Counted from the first letter of the stretch, positions 9,855 to 19,315 are shown. The stretch: 64,000 nt of DNA from Roseobacter sp. HKCCD6576-2 (GCF_013179285.1 NZ_WVNW01000005.1:215279-279278), one strand, 5' to 3'. Notes: generated from the letters alone by a model not told the origin. Program-made: numbers and translations.

Positions 9855-11171
9855 TTAACGATGGTCGGTGCGGAGCTTGCGCTCCAGGAATTGCGAGTAT
9901 TTCGACATCGCGAAACAGCAGATGAAGAAACACGCCCCAATGAAGATGAAGAGTTCCCAATAGATGCCGTTCCAATCGGTTGTGGCACGGATCAGGTTGG
10001 AGAACCCGATGGGATCACTCAGGCCCACAAAGACCACCAATGTGGTGTCTTTGAAGACGCCGATGAAGGTGTTCACGATCCCTGGGATCGAGATCTTCAG
10101 CGCCTGAGGCAAGATGATCAGCTGCATCGACTGCCAGTAATTCAGGCCCAGACTATCCGCGCCCTCATACTGACCTCGCGGCAATGCCGCGAGCCCGCCG
10201 CGGATCACTTCGGCCATATAGGCCGAGGCGAAGAAGGTCACCATGATGATCACCCGCAGAAGCAGGTCAAAATTGGTGCCAGGCGGCAGGAAGTAGTTCA
10301 GAAGCAGCGACGCGGTGAAGAGCCACACAATCAACGGCACACTGCGGATCACCTCAATGAAGAACACGCAGCTCTTGTTGATAATGAACAGGTCCGATTG
10401 CCGTCCGAGCGCGAGAACGATGCCAAGCGGGAAGGACAAGATGATGCTGGTCACACCGATAATGATCGCCAACATGAAGCCGCCGATTTCATCGGAGGCG
10501 ACATACTGCATCTCAATCGGCGCGATGGCCGAAAGACCGCCTGCGACCGGGCCTGCCAAGAACAGCCAATAAAGGATCGGCACAACAAGCCCGGCGATGG
10601 TTGCACCGAGTGACCCCAGGATCTCATCACCAAATCGGATGATCACGCCGCCAATCACAAAGCCAATAGCCACGGCAATCGGTGTCCAAATCGAGCCGCC
10701 CCAGATCAGCCAGAAGCAGAGAAACGGCGCGACTGCTGTGACGTAAAACAGCTTTCGCGGCACATTCTCAAACAGGATCGGAGCGACGGCGACAAAGAAC
10801 ACCAGAAGCGCCAATACCGGCCGCCAATAGAGATCTTGTGGGTAGAAGCCGAAGAGCAACTGATCCCAACGATCCGCCAGAACCGCCCAACAGGCGACAC
10901 TGGCATCCGCGCCATAGATTTCGTCGCGGATCTCACGGCACTCGGAAAGCGATCCCGCATCCCAAATCCCATAGAGCATCCAGCCGAGCGTATGGCTGAG
11001 AACATAATAGATCACGTAGAGCGAGATGATCGTCAGCAAGGTGTTCAACCAGGACGAAAACAGGTTCTCTCGAACCCATTTGATCACACCGGTTTGGGTT
11101 GCGGGCGGTGCCGCCTCTGGCAGCATGGTTTCCCGCACGAAAGAAGCGTCATGGGCATGTGTATCGCTCAT
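9855..11171 (-). CDS. bztC: Amino acid ABC transporter permease (BztC/AapM)
   Basis: A 438-residue inner membrane permease. It has the extended N-terminal membrane region typical of BztC/AapM and a C-terminal permease core with the EAA loop (residues around EVIRGGLAALPRGQYEGADS), which docks on the ATPase. Several long hydrophobic segments are evident, for example around residues 45-65, 130-180 and 235-260. The gene follows bztB with one base between stop and start, so the two permease subunits are made together as a heterodimer. Confidence 0.92.
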   Translation of the reverse strand: MSDTHAHDASFVRETMLPEAAPPATQTGVIKWVRENLFSSWLNTLLTIISLYVIYYVLSHTLGWMLYGIWDAGSLSECREIRDEIYGADASVACWAVLADRWDQLLFGFYPQDLYWRPVLALLVFFVAVAPILFENVPRKLFYVTAVAPFLCFWLIWGGSIWTPIAVAIGFVIGGVIIRFGDEILGSLGATIAGLVVPILYWLFLAGPVAGGLSAIAPIEMQYVASDEIGGFMLAIIIGVTSIILSFPLGIVLALGRQSDLFIINKSCVFFIEVIRSVPLIVWLFTASLLLNYFLPPGTNFDLLLRVIIMVTFFASAYMAEVIRGGLAALPRGQYEGADSLGLNYWQSMQLIILPQALKISIPGIVNTFIGVFKDTTLVVFVGLSDPIGFSNLIRATTDWNGIYWELFIFIGACFFICCFAMSKYSQFLERKLRTDHR

Positions 11172-11172
11172 C

Positions 11173-12390
11173 TCAGCGCTCCTTCAATTTGATGGAAGAG
11201 TTATAGACGTTCATCAGAGAGGAGATGATGAGTGAGGTGATCAGATAGAATAGCCCCAGAAGAAGCATCCCTTCCAATTCTCGCCCAGTCTGGTTGATCG
11301 TGATCCCGCCCAGTGTCGAGCGAACGTCCATATACCCCACCGCGATTGCGAGGGAGGAGTTCTTGGTCAGGTTCAGATATTGCGAGATCAGCGGCGGGAT
11401 GATGACCCGCAGCGCCTGCGGCAAGATCACCAGGTTCATCGTCCGGTTCGGACGCAACCCCAAGGCAAATGCCGCCTCAGTCTGCCCTTTGCTGACAGCC
11501 AGAATGCCAGACCTGACATTCTCTGCAATGAACGCGCCGGTGTAGAGCGCCAGCGCCAAGGTCAACGCAATGAACGAGTTTCGCATATGCGTCCCGCCCG
11601 AGAAGTTGAACCCGGTCAGCTCGGGGTACTCCAGCGTCACTGGACGACCGAGGATGAAGTAGAACAAAATCGACGGGATGAAGAACAGGCCCAGCGACGT
11701 CCAGAAAACCGGCAGGATCTCACCTGTCTGCTCCTGGCGTTTCCGCGCATAGCGACGGAAGGCCCAAATGCCCACCAGAGACGCGACAAAGACCAGAACG
11801 AGCATCAGCGCCCCATCGCCCCAAACCGGCGCGGGCGTGTAAATCCCGCGATTGGTGATTGCGACGGTGTCGAACAAAATCATGCTCGCTTCCGGGTCAT
11901 CGCCACGGAAATCGCGCGGCTGCGGTGTCGCCTCTGTCATGATCGCGAAAACGATCAAGATCCACAAAAGCGTCGGAATATTCCGGAAGCCTTCGACATA
12001 GACCGCCATCAGGCGCGCGACGATCCAGTTGTTCGACAAGCGCAAGACGCCAGCGATCACGCCGACGATCGTGGCAATGATACAGCCCACGAAGGCCACA
12101 AGAAGTGTGTTGAGAATACCAACCAACGCCGCACGCGCATGAGTCGAGTCATTGGTGTATTCGACAAGCCGTTGGTTAATGTCATACCCGGCTCGCTGTC
12201 CCAAGAAGCCGAAATTGAAGTCCTTTCCCAGAGATTGAAGGTTCTGGACCGTGTTACTCGCCAGCCAAAACAAACCGGCCATGATCAAAATGAACGCCAC
12301 CACCTGGATCGTCAGCGACCGGTAGCGGGTGTCATAAATCAACTGGCTTAGTCGGAAAGTCTCGGCGGGTGGTTCCGTCATCGTTGCCAT
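11173..12390 (-). CDS. bztB: Amino acid ABC transporter permease (BztB/AapQ)
   Basis: A 405-residue inner membrane permease and partner of BztC. It shows multiple membrane helices and an EAA loop (ENVRSGILAVSKGQTEAAFA) for contact with the ATPase. A large soluble insertion between about residues 120 and 200 is typical of this long permease type. The start was set at the ATG ending at 12390 because AGGGG lies 8 nt upstream; the longer frame would need GTG at 12399 directly on that site. It is separated from bztA by about 130 bp that contain a stable hairpin. Confidence 0.9.
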   Translation of the reverse strand: MATMTEPPAETFRLSQLIYDTRYRSLTIQVVAFILIMAGLFWLASNTVQNLQSLGKDFNFGFLGQRAGYDINQRLVEYTNDSTHARAALVGILNTLLVAFVGCIIATIVGVIAGVLRLSNNWIVARLMAVYVEGFRNIPTLLWILIVFAIMTEATPQPRDFRGDDPEASMILFDTVAITNRGIYTPAPVWGDGALMLVLVFVASLVGIWAFRRYARKRQEQTGEILPVFWTSLGLFFIPSILFYFILGRPVTLEYPELTGFNFSGGTHMRNSFIALTLALALYTGAFIAENVRSGILAVSKGQTEAAFALGLRPNRTMNLVILPQALRVIIPPLISQYLNLTKNSSLAIAVGYMDVRSTLGGITINQTGRELEGMLLLGLFYLITSLIISSLMNVYNSSIKLKER

Positions 12391-12482
12391 ATCGGGCACC
12401 CCTGCAACTGTTGGATTGCCAAACTCTGTAACAGCACCTTTGTTGGTCTGCCCGGTTTGGTCATTCGTTGTTCTAGATAGAC

Positions 12483-12509
12483 GAAGGGCGCGGAGTGACC
12501 GCGCCCTTC
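12483..12509 (-). terminator. Hairpin between bztA and bztB
   Basis: A perfect 11-bp stem (GAAGGGCGCGG) with a 5-nt loop lies 11 bp after the bztA stop, with no T tract. This fits an mRNA-stabilising or partial-termination hairpin of the sort that raises binding-protein levels over permease levels in ABC operons. Confidence 0.65.
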
Positions 12510-12519
12510 GCTTAAGATG

Positions 12520-13536
12520 TTACCGGAACGGCGGTGCGTAGAGCAGACCACCATCAGTCCACTGCGCGTTTAGACCGCGCGAGAGACCAATTGGCGTCGC
12601 CTCACCGATGTTGCCTTCGAACAGCTCGCTGTAGTTGCCGACCGCGGCAATGGCGTTCTGTGCCCAAGCCGCATCGAGGCCGAGCATACCGCCCAGTTCA
12701 CCTTCGGACCCCAAGAGACGGTTGATCTCTGGGTTTTCGGTGCCAGCGGCCAGTTCACCGACATTTGCCGACGTGATGCCCAGCTCTTCAGCTGCGATCA
12801 GAGCGTTCAGCGTCCAGCGGACGACATCGCCCCACTCGTGGTCACCATGGCGCACAAGCGGACCAAGCGGCTCTTTCGAGATGATCTCGGGCAAAACCAC
12901 ATGCGCGGAGGGATCTTCGAACGTGGCGCGCGTTGCGGCCAGGCCCGAGGCGTCCGTAGTGTAGACGTCGCAGGCACCAGCCAGATACTGCTGCTGCGCT
13001 TCGGCGTTGGTTTCGATCGGCACAGGCTCATAGCTCATGCCGTTCGAGCTGAAGAAGTCAGCCAGGTTCAGTTCGGTCGTGGTGCCGGTCTGGATGCAGA
13101 CGGTTGCACCATCCAGTTCCATCGCCGAGGCCACGCCCAGTTCACGGGGAACCATGAAGCCCTGACCGTCATAGTAGTTGATGCCCACGAATTCGAAGCG
13201 CAGGTCAACGTCGCGGCTGAAGGTCCAGGTGGTGTTCCGGGCCAGCATGTCGATCTCACCAGAGGCCAGCGCGGTAAAGCGGGTCTGACCAGTGGTGGGC
13301 ACGAAGTTCACAGCGGTGGCATCGCCGAAGACGGCGGCGGCCACAGCGCGGCAAACGCCGACATCGAAGCCTTCCCATTCGCCGCTTGCATTCGGCGCGG
13401 CAAAGCCGACGAGGCCGGTGGTCACGCCACAGTTCAAGCTGCCGCGCGCTTGGACTTCGTCCAACGTCTGTGCGGAAGCGAACCCAGCGGCCAGACCAGC
13501 GATGGCCATAGTACCGATAAGTACGGATTTTTTCAT
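12520..13536 (-). CDS. bztA: Amino acid ABC transporter binding protein (BztA/AapJ)
   Basis: A 338-residue periplasmic solute-binding protein of the SBP_bac_3 family. A Sec signal peptide with cleavage after GFASA (about residues 1-22) precedes the mature start QTLDEVQARG. The first-lobe ligand motif reads GFDVGVCRAVAAAVFGD and a second-lobe element reads TTDASGLAATRA. Long binding proteins of this type are typical of AapJ/BztA. It is the first gene of the operon, with a good AGGAAGAGG ribosome site. The upstream region has a GAGAGG/CCTCTC hairpin and no unambiguous promoter. Confidence 0.93.
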   Translation of the reverse strand: MKKSVLIGTMAIAGLAAGFASAQTLDEVQARGSLNCGVTTGLVGFAAPNASGEWEGFDVGVCRAVAAAVFGDATAVNFVPTTGQTRFTALASGEIDMLARNTTWTFSRDVDLRFEFVGINYYDGQGFMVPRELGVASAMELDGATVCIQTGTTTELNLADFFSSNGMSYEPVPIETNAEAQQQYLAGACDVYTTDASGLAATRATFEDPSAHVVLPEIISKEPLGPLVRHGDHEWGDVVRWTLNALIAAEELGITSANVGELAAGTENPEINRLLGSEGELGGMLGLDAAWAQNAIAAVGNYSELFEGNIGEATPIGLSRGLNAQWTDGGLLYAPPFR

Positions 13537-13772
13537 TGTTTACCTCTTCCTGATGGACCGCCCTTAAGGACAGTTTCCGATAGCCAAGAGTGCCTTGGCA
13601 TAGATCATGAGAGGCTTTCACCCCTCTCACTGCCTCTTAATTGGGCAAATATGCTGCGATAGGTCAAGTCTTGGGGCTGCGCTTTCCGTTGGGTTAAGCC
13701 ATTTCCGACGGCTTGGTTTCAGAAAGCGCTCAAATGCTATGCATCACAAAGGCTTATATGCCATTAGAGCAA

Positions 13773-14486
13773 TCACGCCTCGCCTGACAGCTCCAAGAAC
13801 CGGGCTGCGTGGAGGAAAGCCTCCTGTTTCTGGGCGGCAAAATCGCGCGCTTCATCGTCATCGCCCCACTGTTCAATCTGCCACAGCTCGTCGATTCGCG
13901 ACAGCAACCAGCCCTGTTCGGGGGCAATCCGGCCACCGGCAACGGCCAGTGCCAGAACCAGAGACCCAGACAGCGTGACCAGGTCATGCAAGGCGGTCAG
14001 GGAGAAGGGCGCAAAACTGGCCACAGCCGCGCCATAGGCCTGGAGACTTGCCTCCGGCTGGTCGGCCGGCAAGACACCTTGTGTGACAACCAAAGGCGCG
14101 CCAAAGGTCTCCGCCGCCCAGATCAGGATCGGGTCCCACCCGTCGGCTTGACGGCGGACCAATTCCTCGGGGCTCTCCGCCCGATGACAGAGCAGATCGG
14201 TTTCGGCATAGGCCGCCAACATGTCGGCCACAGCGCCATGTTGCGTGGCCACCTTGTCGATGGCGGAGTTGGCGGAGCGGGTGACCGGCATGCTTAGCGG
14301 GTCGACTTGGTCTTCCTGCGCGGCCCATTCGGCGGCCATCGCTTCGGCCATGTCACGGGTCGGCAGCACCAGCGCGGATTTGAACGGTGTACGAACGGGC
14401 CGGCCATCCAGCGTGACGGAAAACCCGCCTTCAACCTCTGCCACCTCGGCATTGGTCCAGAATCGCTTCACCGCCCACTCGCTCAT
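13773..14486 (-). CDS. ATP12-family F1-ATPase assembly chaperone
   Basis: A 237-residue protein of the ATP12 family, which in mitochondria holds the F1 alpha subunit during assembly; homologues are common in alphaproteobacteria. Recognisable stretches are SVTLDGRPVRTPFK near the N-terminus, AAEWAAQEDQVDPLSMPVTR, YAETDLLCHRAE, and WDPILIWAAETFGA. The start was chosen at the ATG overlapping the stop of the HAD gene (ATGA), well inside a longer frame. It is the last gene of a minus-strand run starting at rarA. Confidence 0.9.
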   Translation of the reverse strand: MSEWAVKRFWTNAEVAEVEGGFSVTLDGRPVRTPFKSALVLPTRDMAEAMAAEWAAQEDQVDPLSMPVTRSANSAIDKVATQHGAVADMLAAYAETDLLCHRAESPEELVRRQADGWDPILIWAAETFGAPLVVTQGVLPADQPEASLQAYGAAVASFAPFSLTALHDLVTLSGSLVLALAVAGGRIAPEQGWLLSRIDELWQIEQWGDDDEARDFAAQKQEAFLHAARFLELSGEA

Positions 14487-15172
14487 GCCACCCCCCAGAT
14501 TTGATCCAGCGCCTCGGGCAATGCCGCAAAATCCGACAGGATCATCGCCGCCCCAGCCGCCGTCAACGCGTCGGTTTCGTGATACCCCCAATCGACACCA
14601 ATGGCCTGGATCCCGCCCGCGCGACCCATCTCGATATCATAGGTCGTGTCGCCCAGAATGACTGTGTTTTCCGGCGCCACGCCGGTCTCATCCAAACAGG
14701 TGAGCACCATCGATGGGTGCGGCTTGGACGGATGATCATCAGCGACCTGCACCGTATGGAAGAGCGGCCCGAATCCATGCAACTCAAACAGATGGTCCAG
14801 CCCGCGCCGGGATTTTCCGGTCGCGATCCCGAGAAACATCTCGTCCTGCGCGGCGAGCGCCTGCAAAGCCTCGATCGCACCCGGGAAAAGCGGCGAGGCC
14901 GCCGCCGACTCGCCGCGCTGCCTGAGATCGGCAAAGCTGTTTTTATAGGCCTCGACCAGTTGTGCATTGAGCTCCGCCGAAGCTTCCGGCACCAGCCGCG
15001 CCATCGCTTGCGGCAGCGACAACCCAACAATCGAGAGCGTCTGCTCCCGGCTTGGTGGCGTCATATCTAATGCCGCAAAGGCCCAGTTCATTGATGCCAG
15101 GATATGCGCCTGGCTGTCGACCAAGGTGCCATCCACGTCGAAAATCACCAGCTTCAAGGGAGTGTCGGTCAA
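14483..15172 (-). CDS. HAD-IA hydrolase, phosphoglycolate phosphatase type
   Basis: A 229-residue haloacid dehalogenase superfamily phosphatase. Motif I is FDVDGTLVDS (Asp12 nucleophile, Asp14), motif II is a Thr/Ser in the GIATGKSRRG region, and motif IV is LGDTTYDIEMGRAGG. A helical cap (about residues 20-90) makes it subfamily IA, like Gph. The start codon is TTG at 15170-15172; it overlaps the rluC stop as TTGA and has GAGGA 7-8 nt upstream. The substrate is not determined; phosphoglycolate is likely but not proven. Confidence 0.88.
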   Translation of the reverse strand: MTDTPLKLVIFDVDGTLVDSQAHILASMNWAFAALDMTPPSREQTLSIVGLSLPQAMARLVPEASAELNAQLVEAYKNSFADLRQRGESAAASPLFPGAIEALQALAAQDEMFLGIATGKSRRGLDHLFELHGFGPLFHTVQVADDHPSKPHPSMVLTCLDETGVAPENTVILGDTTYDIEMGRAGGIQAIGVDWGYHETDALTAAGAAMILSDFAALPEALDQIWGVA

Positions 15173-16218
15173 AAGCTATCCTCGTCAAACGGGTCGGCGG
15201 GCACGTCATTTGCATACCACCCGAGCGTCTCCCAGGTCCGCGCCATATGCTCCGGCAGGGGCGCCACCAGGTTGAGCCGTGCGCCGGTGATCGGATGGGT
15301 CAGCGCAAGCGAACGGGCATGCAGATGCAGTTTGCGGCTGATCTCACCACCCAATTGCGCGCCCCAGCCGTCGCCAAGGTTCTCTTGCCCTGAGCCGCCA
15401 TATTTTCCGTCGCCGATAACCGGGTGGCCAATCTCGGCCATATGCGCGCGAAGCTGATGCGTGCGTCCCGTCACCGGCACCAGCGCCACCCAAGCTGCCC
15501 GACTGCCGAGATTGCTCAGAACCGCGTAATCGGTTGTCGCGCGTTTGGCATCTGGCGTCCGATCAACCTCATCGGGGTGCAGGCAGAGCATCTTCTCCCC
15601 CTCGCCGCCCTTGCCATGGCCCGGTGCCTTCACCAGCCCGAATTTGATTGTGCCCATGCGTGGCAAAGGCGCACCCGCAACAGCGGCCCAGTAGATCTTA
15701 CGAGTGTCGCGCGCCCGGAACGCTTTGGTCAGCGCCGCGGCGGCCTGCCGTGTGCGGGCCAGAAGCAGAATGCCGGAGGTGTCCTTGTCGAGCCGATGCA
15801 CCAGACGCGGCTTGTCCTCGAACCCAAAAAGCAGCGCCTCCGCCAGCCAATCGACATGGCGGGTCTGTTTGCTTCCGCCTTGGCTCGGCAGGCCCGGTGG
15901 CTTGTTCAGCGCAATAAGATGGTCATCACGATAGAGCACCGCCGCTCGCATCATCTCGGCATCCGCGTCGGAGATTTTGCTGCGCGAGACCGCCGGCTGC
16001 GGCGCGGCCTGATCCGGGAGAGGCGGAATGCGCACTTTCTGCCCGGCCTCGACGCGCGTTGCGGGTTTCACCCGGCCGCCATCGACCCGGATCTCACCTT
16101 TACGACACATCTTTTCGATCCGGCCCTGGCTGATCTGCGGGAACTGTCGCCGAAACCAACGATCCAATCGCTGGTCGCCGTCCCCCGGCGCAACCTCAAG
16201 CGTTTGAACACCACTCAT
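15169..16218 (-). CDS. rluC: RluC/RluD-family pseudouridine synthase
   Basis: A 349-residue pseudouridine synthase acting on 23S rRNA. An N-terminal S4 RNA-binding domain (about residues 10-75, RLDRWFRRQFPQISQGRIEK) is followed by the catalytic domain with LVHRLDKDTSGILLLAR, whose Asp is the catalytic residue, and by GRTHQLRAHMAEIGHPVIGD. The start at 16218 lies in the stop of crcB (ATGA). Assignment to RluC over RluD is by length and S4 spacing only. Confidence 0.9.
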   Translation of the reverse strand: MSGVQTLEVAPGDGDQRLDRWFRRQFPQISQGRIEKMCRKGEIRVDGGRVKPATRVEAGQKVRIPPLPDQAAPQPAVSRSKISDADAEMMRAAVLYRDDHLIALNKPPGLPSQGGSKQTRHVDWLAEALLFGFEDKPRLVHRLDKDTSGILLLARTRQAAAALTKAFRARDTRKIYWAAVAGAPLPRMGTIKFGLVKAPGHGKGGEGEKMLCLHPDEVDRTPDAKRATTDYAVLSNLGSRAAWVALVPVTGRTHQLRAHMAEIGHPVIGDGKYGGSGQENLGDGWGAQLGGEISRKLHLHARSLALTHPITGARLNLVAPLPEHMARTWETLGWYANDVPADPFDEDSF

Positions 16219-16607
16219 GCAAACAGCCCCCGCGCCAGCCACAGGCCCAGAACCAGCCCGAAAATCGACAAACAAACCGATGCCACGACATAGATCACCG
16301 CCGACGTCACCTCGCCACGCTCATAGAGTGTCACCGCCTCAAGCGAGAAGGCCGAGAAGGTCGTAAACCCGCCCAGAAGCCCGGTCATCACCAAGGGCGA
16401 CAAATGGGTCAGCCCGCGATGGGCCGCCGCAACGACGAAAACGCCCATCAGGAACGAGCCCAGGATATTCACACTCAGGATCGCGTACGGAAACGGCGTA
16501 TGCCCCAGGAGCCGGACGACGCCGATACCGGTCAGATAGCGTAAAACCGCCCCCGCCGCGCCGCCAAGGGCCACTTGAAAAACCGCTGTCATCATGGGGC
16601 GGGTCAT
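16215..16607 (-). CDS. crcB: Fluoride channel CrcB/Fluc
   Basis: A 130-residue, four-helix membrane protein of the Fluc family that exports fluoride as a dual-topology dimer. Conserved patterns are GGAAGAVLRYL, the Asn in SVNILGSFLMG, and GGFTTFSAFSLE, which supplies the pore Phe, Thr and Ser residues. The start is uncertain: ATG at 16607 is used, ATG at 16595 would match homologues slightly better, and a TTG at 16631 overlapping the rarA stop as TTGA is also possible. No fluoride riboswitch precedes it because it sits directly behind rarA. Confidence 0.88.
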   Translation of the reverse strand: MTRPMMTAVFQVALGGAAGAVLRYLTGIGVVRLLGHTPFPYAILSVNILGSFLMGVFVVAAAHRGLTHLSPLVMTGLLGGFTTFSAFSLEAVTLYERGEVTSAVIYVVASVCLSIFGLVLGLWLARGLFA

Positions 16608-16627
16608 CGGCGCTTGGGCCGAGCTTG

Positions 16628-17944
16628 TCAACTGTGCTGACGATCCGCGCGGAGCTTGTTGAAATAGGCCAAGCGCTTGGCCAACTCCCGCTCATATCCA
16701 CGCTGCACGGGCTGGTAAAACTGCGCCCGGCCCATCTGGTCCGGGAAGTAGTTCTGACCAGAGAACCCATCTTTCGCATCGTGGTCATAATCGTATCCCG
16801 CGCCATAGCCCTGATCTTTCATCAAGTTAGTCGGCGCGTTGAGGATGTGTTTCGGCGGCGGCTTTGATCCGGTGGATTTGGCGGAGCGGCGCGCGTCTTT
16901 ATACGCTACATATGTCGCATTCGATTTCGGCGCGAGGGCGAGGTAGAGCACGGCCTGCGCCAGCGCCAGTTCCCCTTCGGGCGACCCAAGCCGCTCATAG
17001 GTTTCCCATGCATCTAGGCAGACCCGCTGCGCTTGCGGCTCGGCGAGACCGATGTCTTCGACCGCCATGCGGGTGATCCGGCGGGCCAGAAAACGGGGAT
17101 CCTCTCCGCCTTCCAGCATCCGGGCCAACCAATAAAGGCTGGCATCAGGGTCCGAGCCCCGCACGGATTTATGCAAAGCCGAGATCAGGTTGTAATGCGC
17201 ATCACCGGATTTATCGTATTGCGCCGCGCGGCGTTGCAGCCGGGTGGCCAGTTGATCGACGGTCAGCTGCCCATCCACCTTCCAGGCCGCGACCTGCTCC
17301 GCCAGATTGAGGAGCGCGCGCCCATCGCCATCCGCCATCTCAAGAAGCGCCATCCGCGCCTCTGGCCGGAGCGGCATCGGATGGTGCATCTCAAGCTCGG
17401 CATGCGCCAAGATCTTTTCCAGAGCCGCCTCGTCCAGCCGGTTCAAAACCAGAACTTGGGCCCGGGACAGAAGCGCCGCGTTTAACTCAAATGACGGATT
17501 CTCCGTCGTAGCGCCCACAAGAAGGATGGTTCCATCTTCCATATGCGGCAGGAACCCGTCCTGTTGCGCTTTATTGAAACGATGGATTTCGTCCACGAAC
17601 AAAAGCGTGCCTTTGCCATTGGCATGGCGCAGCTTGGCGGCCTCAAAGACTTTGCGCAGATCTGGCACACCTGTGAAAATCGCGCTGATCTGCACAAAAT
17701 GCAGATCGGTCTCATCAGCCAAAAGCCGGGCAATGGTCGTCTTCCCCACACCGGGCGGCCCCCAAAACACCAGCGACGACAACGCGCCGCTGTCCAGCAT
17801 CACTTTGAGGCTGCCTTCCGGGCCCAGCAAATGCTCCTGTCCAATCACCTCGGCCAAGCTGCGCGGTCGCAGCCGATCGGCCAGGGGGCGCGGCCCGGCT
17901 CGGACAGTGGGATCAGAAACACTGGTGTCAAACAAATCTGCCAT
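16628..17944 (-). CDS. rarA: Replication-associated recombination protein RarA (MgsA)
   Basis: A 438-residue AAA+ ATPase acting at stalled replication forks. Walker A is GPPGVGKTT (residues 62-70), Walker B is FVDEIHRFNKAQQD, sensor 1 is GATTENPSFELN, and the C-terminal tetramerisation part carries RRITRMAVEDIGLAEP and an FxPxxxGR-like tail. Length is typical. It heads the run rarA-crcB-rluC-HAD-ATP12, in which every junction is overlapping or nearly so, implying one transcript. Confidence 0.95.
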   Translation of the reverse strand: MADLFDTSVSDPTVRAGPRPLADRLRPRSLAEVIGQEHLLGPEGSLKVMLDSGALSSLVFWGPPGVGKTTIARLLADETDLHFVQISAIFTGVPDLRKVFEAAKLRHANGKGTLLFVDEIHRFNKAQQDGFLPHMEDGTILLVGATTENPSFELNAALLSRAQVLVLNRLDEAALEKILAHAELEMHHPMPLRPEARMALLEMADGDGRALLNLAEQVAAWKVDGQLTVDQLATRLQRRAAQYDKSGDAHYNLISALHKSVRGSDPDASLYWLARMLEGGEDPRFLARRITRMAVEDIGLAEPQAQRVCLDAWETYERLGSPEGELALAQAVLYLALAPKSNATYVAYKDARRSAKSTGSKPPPKHILNAPTNLMKDQGYGAGYDYDHDAKDGFSGQNYFPDQMGRAQFYQPVQRGYERELAKRLAYFNKLRADRQHS

Positions 17945-18027
17945 CCCCTCTATCTAAGGGGGCAGCGGGCAGGTGCATAGACCCCGCCCATCGCAGGTTT
18001 GAGTGTTTGGAGTGTGACCAAGCCATC

Positions 18028-18615
18028 TCAGTGCATCTTCGAGGCCATCGACACGAAATAGCAGCGGTGTGCCACACCACCGATCTTCATGATCGGGCCG
18101 CCCGGCTCCATCGAGATACCAAGGCGGCGGCCAAGGCGCGGGATACCAATCGGCAGAAGGCCCAAAAGCATCGTCGCCCCCAATGCGCGCGCGGACCGCA
18201 CCATATGCCCCATCAGAGACATCTGAACATCCCGACGGATGTCGGTGCTGACCCCTTCGGCGACAAAAAGGCGGTTTGCATCCCAGATATGCGCGGCAAT
18301 CGGCGCCGGATCATCAAGCAGATTCGAAGGGATTTCCTCCAGCAAACCGCGCTGCGCATCCCGCACCATGTAAGAATAAATGCCGCACCGGGCCGTCGTC
18401 GGGGTCAAACGAACACCTGCAAGCACTTTGCCGTTCTCATGGACACAAACCCACCGGCTTTGCGGCGTATCATATTGATCGAACTCCATGCCATCGGCAT
18501 TCGGCAGATCCCAGTGCATGTGTTCGATGAACTTGTTGTGCCGGGCGCGCAGCATATTGGTGAACAGGTCACCATGATTGTGGATATTGTCGAAAGACAG
18601 GGTGGTAGACTGCAT
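18028..18615 (-). CDS. LuxI-type acyl-homoserine lactone synthase
   Basis: A 195-residue autoinducer synthase that makes N-acyl-homoserine lactone from S-adenosylmethionine and an acyl carrier. Family residues are visible: Arg in LRARHNKFI, Trp in HMHWDLP, the acidic pair in MEFDQYDTP, GVRLTPTT, and WDANRLFVAEG in the place of the usual E-S-R-F. The start at 18615 has AAGGAGG 8 nt upstream; the longer frame to 18666 does not. It lies 79 bp behind a luxR gene on the same strand, so the two form a quorum-sensing pair. I see no classic lux box in the 79-bp gap. Confidence 0.9.
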   Translation of the reverse strand: MQSTTLSFDNIHNHGDLFTNMLRARHNKFIEHMHWDLPNADGMEFDQYDTPQSRWVCVHENGKVLAGVRLTPTTARCGIYSYMVRDAQRGLLEEIPSNLLDDPAPIAAHIWDANRLFVAEGVSTDIRRDVQMSLMGHMVRSARALGATMLLGLLPIGIPRLGRRLGISMEPGGPIMKIGGVAHRCYFVSMASKMH

Positions 18616-18694
18616 AGATTTGCCTCCTTCGGCTCGGGTTAAGAAACTTTCCCCGCGGAGGATCACGCCAGCGGCTCACCATGTATCCTGTCTT

Positions 18695-19306
18695 TCAAAT
18701 CAAGCCATATTCCTTTGCGCGCTGGACAGCCTCGGCCGTTGTTCGGGCCATAAGCTTCTGACGAGCAGAGGTCAGACGTGCTTTGAAAGCACTTTCAGAA
18801 ATGCCAAGTTTGGCGGCGGCAGCTGCATGGCGGTCCCCTTCCGCGATACATCTCAAAGCTTCGATCTGCGCATTCGACAGTTTTGTCGGCGGCACAGACA
18901 GATCGTGCATGCGCTGCACGATCTTATGGACGTGTTCCATTTCCTCCTGTGTGTATTCGCGGTCGGGGCGCGTGGCCCCGGCGATCGTCCGCGAAGACAA
19001 CGGGCCGATCGAACAGATCATCCCGTAGTGCATTCCATACTCCGCCGACTCTTTCAGAATTCCAAACGGGTCCGGCAAACCGATCTCGCTCCACCGGCGC
19101 ACGCCCGTATGGCTGAGCCCCCAAGCCAAAGTCGGATCTCGAAGCCCGTAGACCTTGGCCGTATAAATCTCCTGCCACTCTTCGGGATATGTGTTCACCA
19201 TGATCAGCGGCGACACGTACCGAATATGCAAACCGACAGCGTAGCCCCCAGGCGTCGCCAGAGAGAGTTCATGCAAAAGCAGGTCGAGTGCAGGCGTTTT
19301 AGACAT
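18695..19306 (-). CDS. LuxR-type quorum-sensing regulator
   Basis: A 203-residue transcription factor with an N-terminal autoinducer-binding domain (about residues 1-130) and a C-terminal LuxR helix-turn-helix (about 140-200: LSNAQIEALRCIAEG, then KLGISESAFKARLTSARQKL). It is a little shorter than most LuxR proteins. In the ligand domain the usual Trp/Asp pattern is partly seen in EEWQEIYTAK and YGLRDPTLAW. No Shine-Dalgarno precedes the ATG at 19306; an 18-bp palindrome occupies the place where one would sit. It is divergent from a 59-codon gene and upstream of luxI. Confidence 0.85.
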   Translation of the reverse strand: MSKTPALDLLLHELSLATPGGYAVGLHIRYVSPLIMVNTYPEEWQEIYTAKVYGLRDPTLAWGLSHTGVRRWSEIGLPDPFGILKESAEYGMHYGMICSIGPLSSRTIAGATRPDREYTQEEMEHVHKIVQRMHDLSVPPTKLSNAQIEALRCIAEGDRHAAAAAKLGISESAFKARLTSARQKLMARTTAEAVQRAKEYGLI

Positions 19307-19315
19307 TGAACCGAC

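Noticed and set aside
16608..16640. Fluoride riboswitch before crcB
   Set aside because: crcB directly follows rarA, so there is no room for an aptamer.
18616..18694. Lux box before luxI
   Set aside because: No 18-20-bp dyad with CTG...CAG ends is found in the 79-bp gap.
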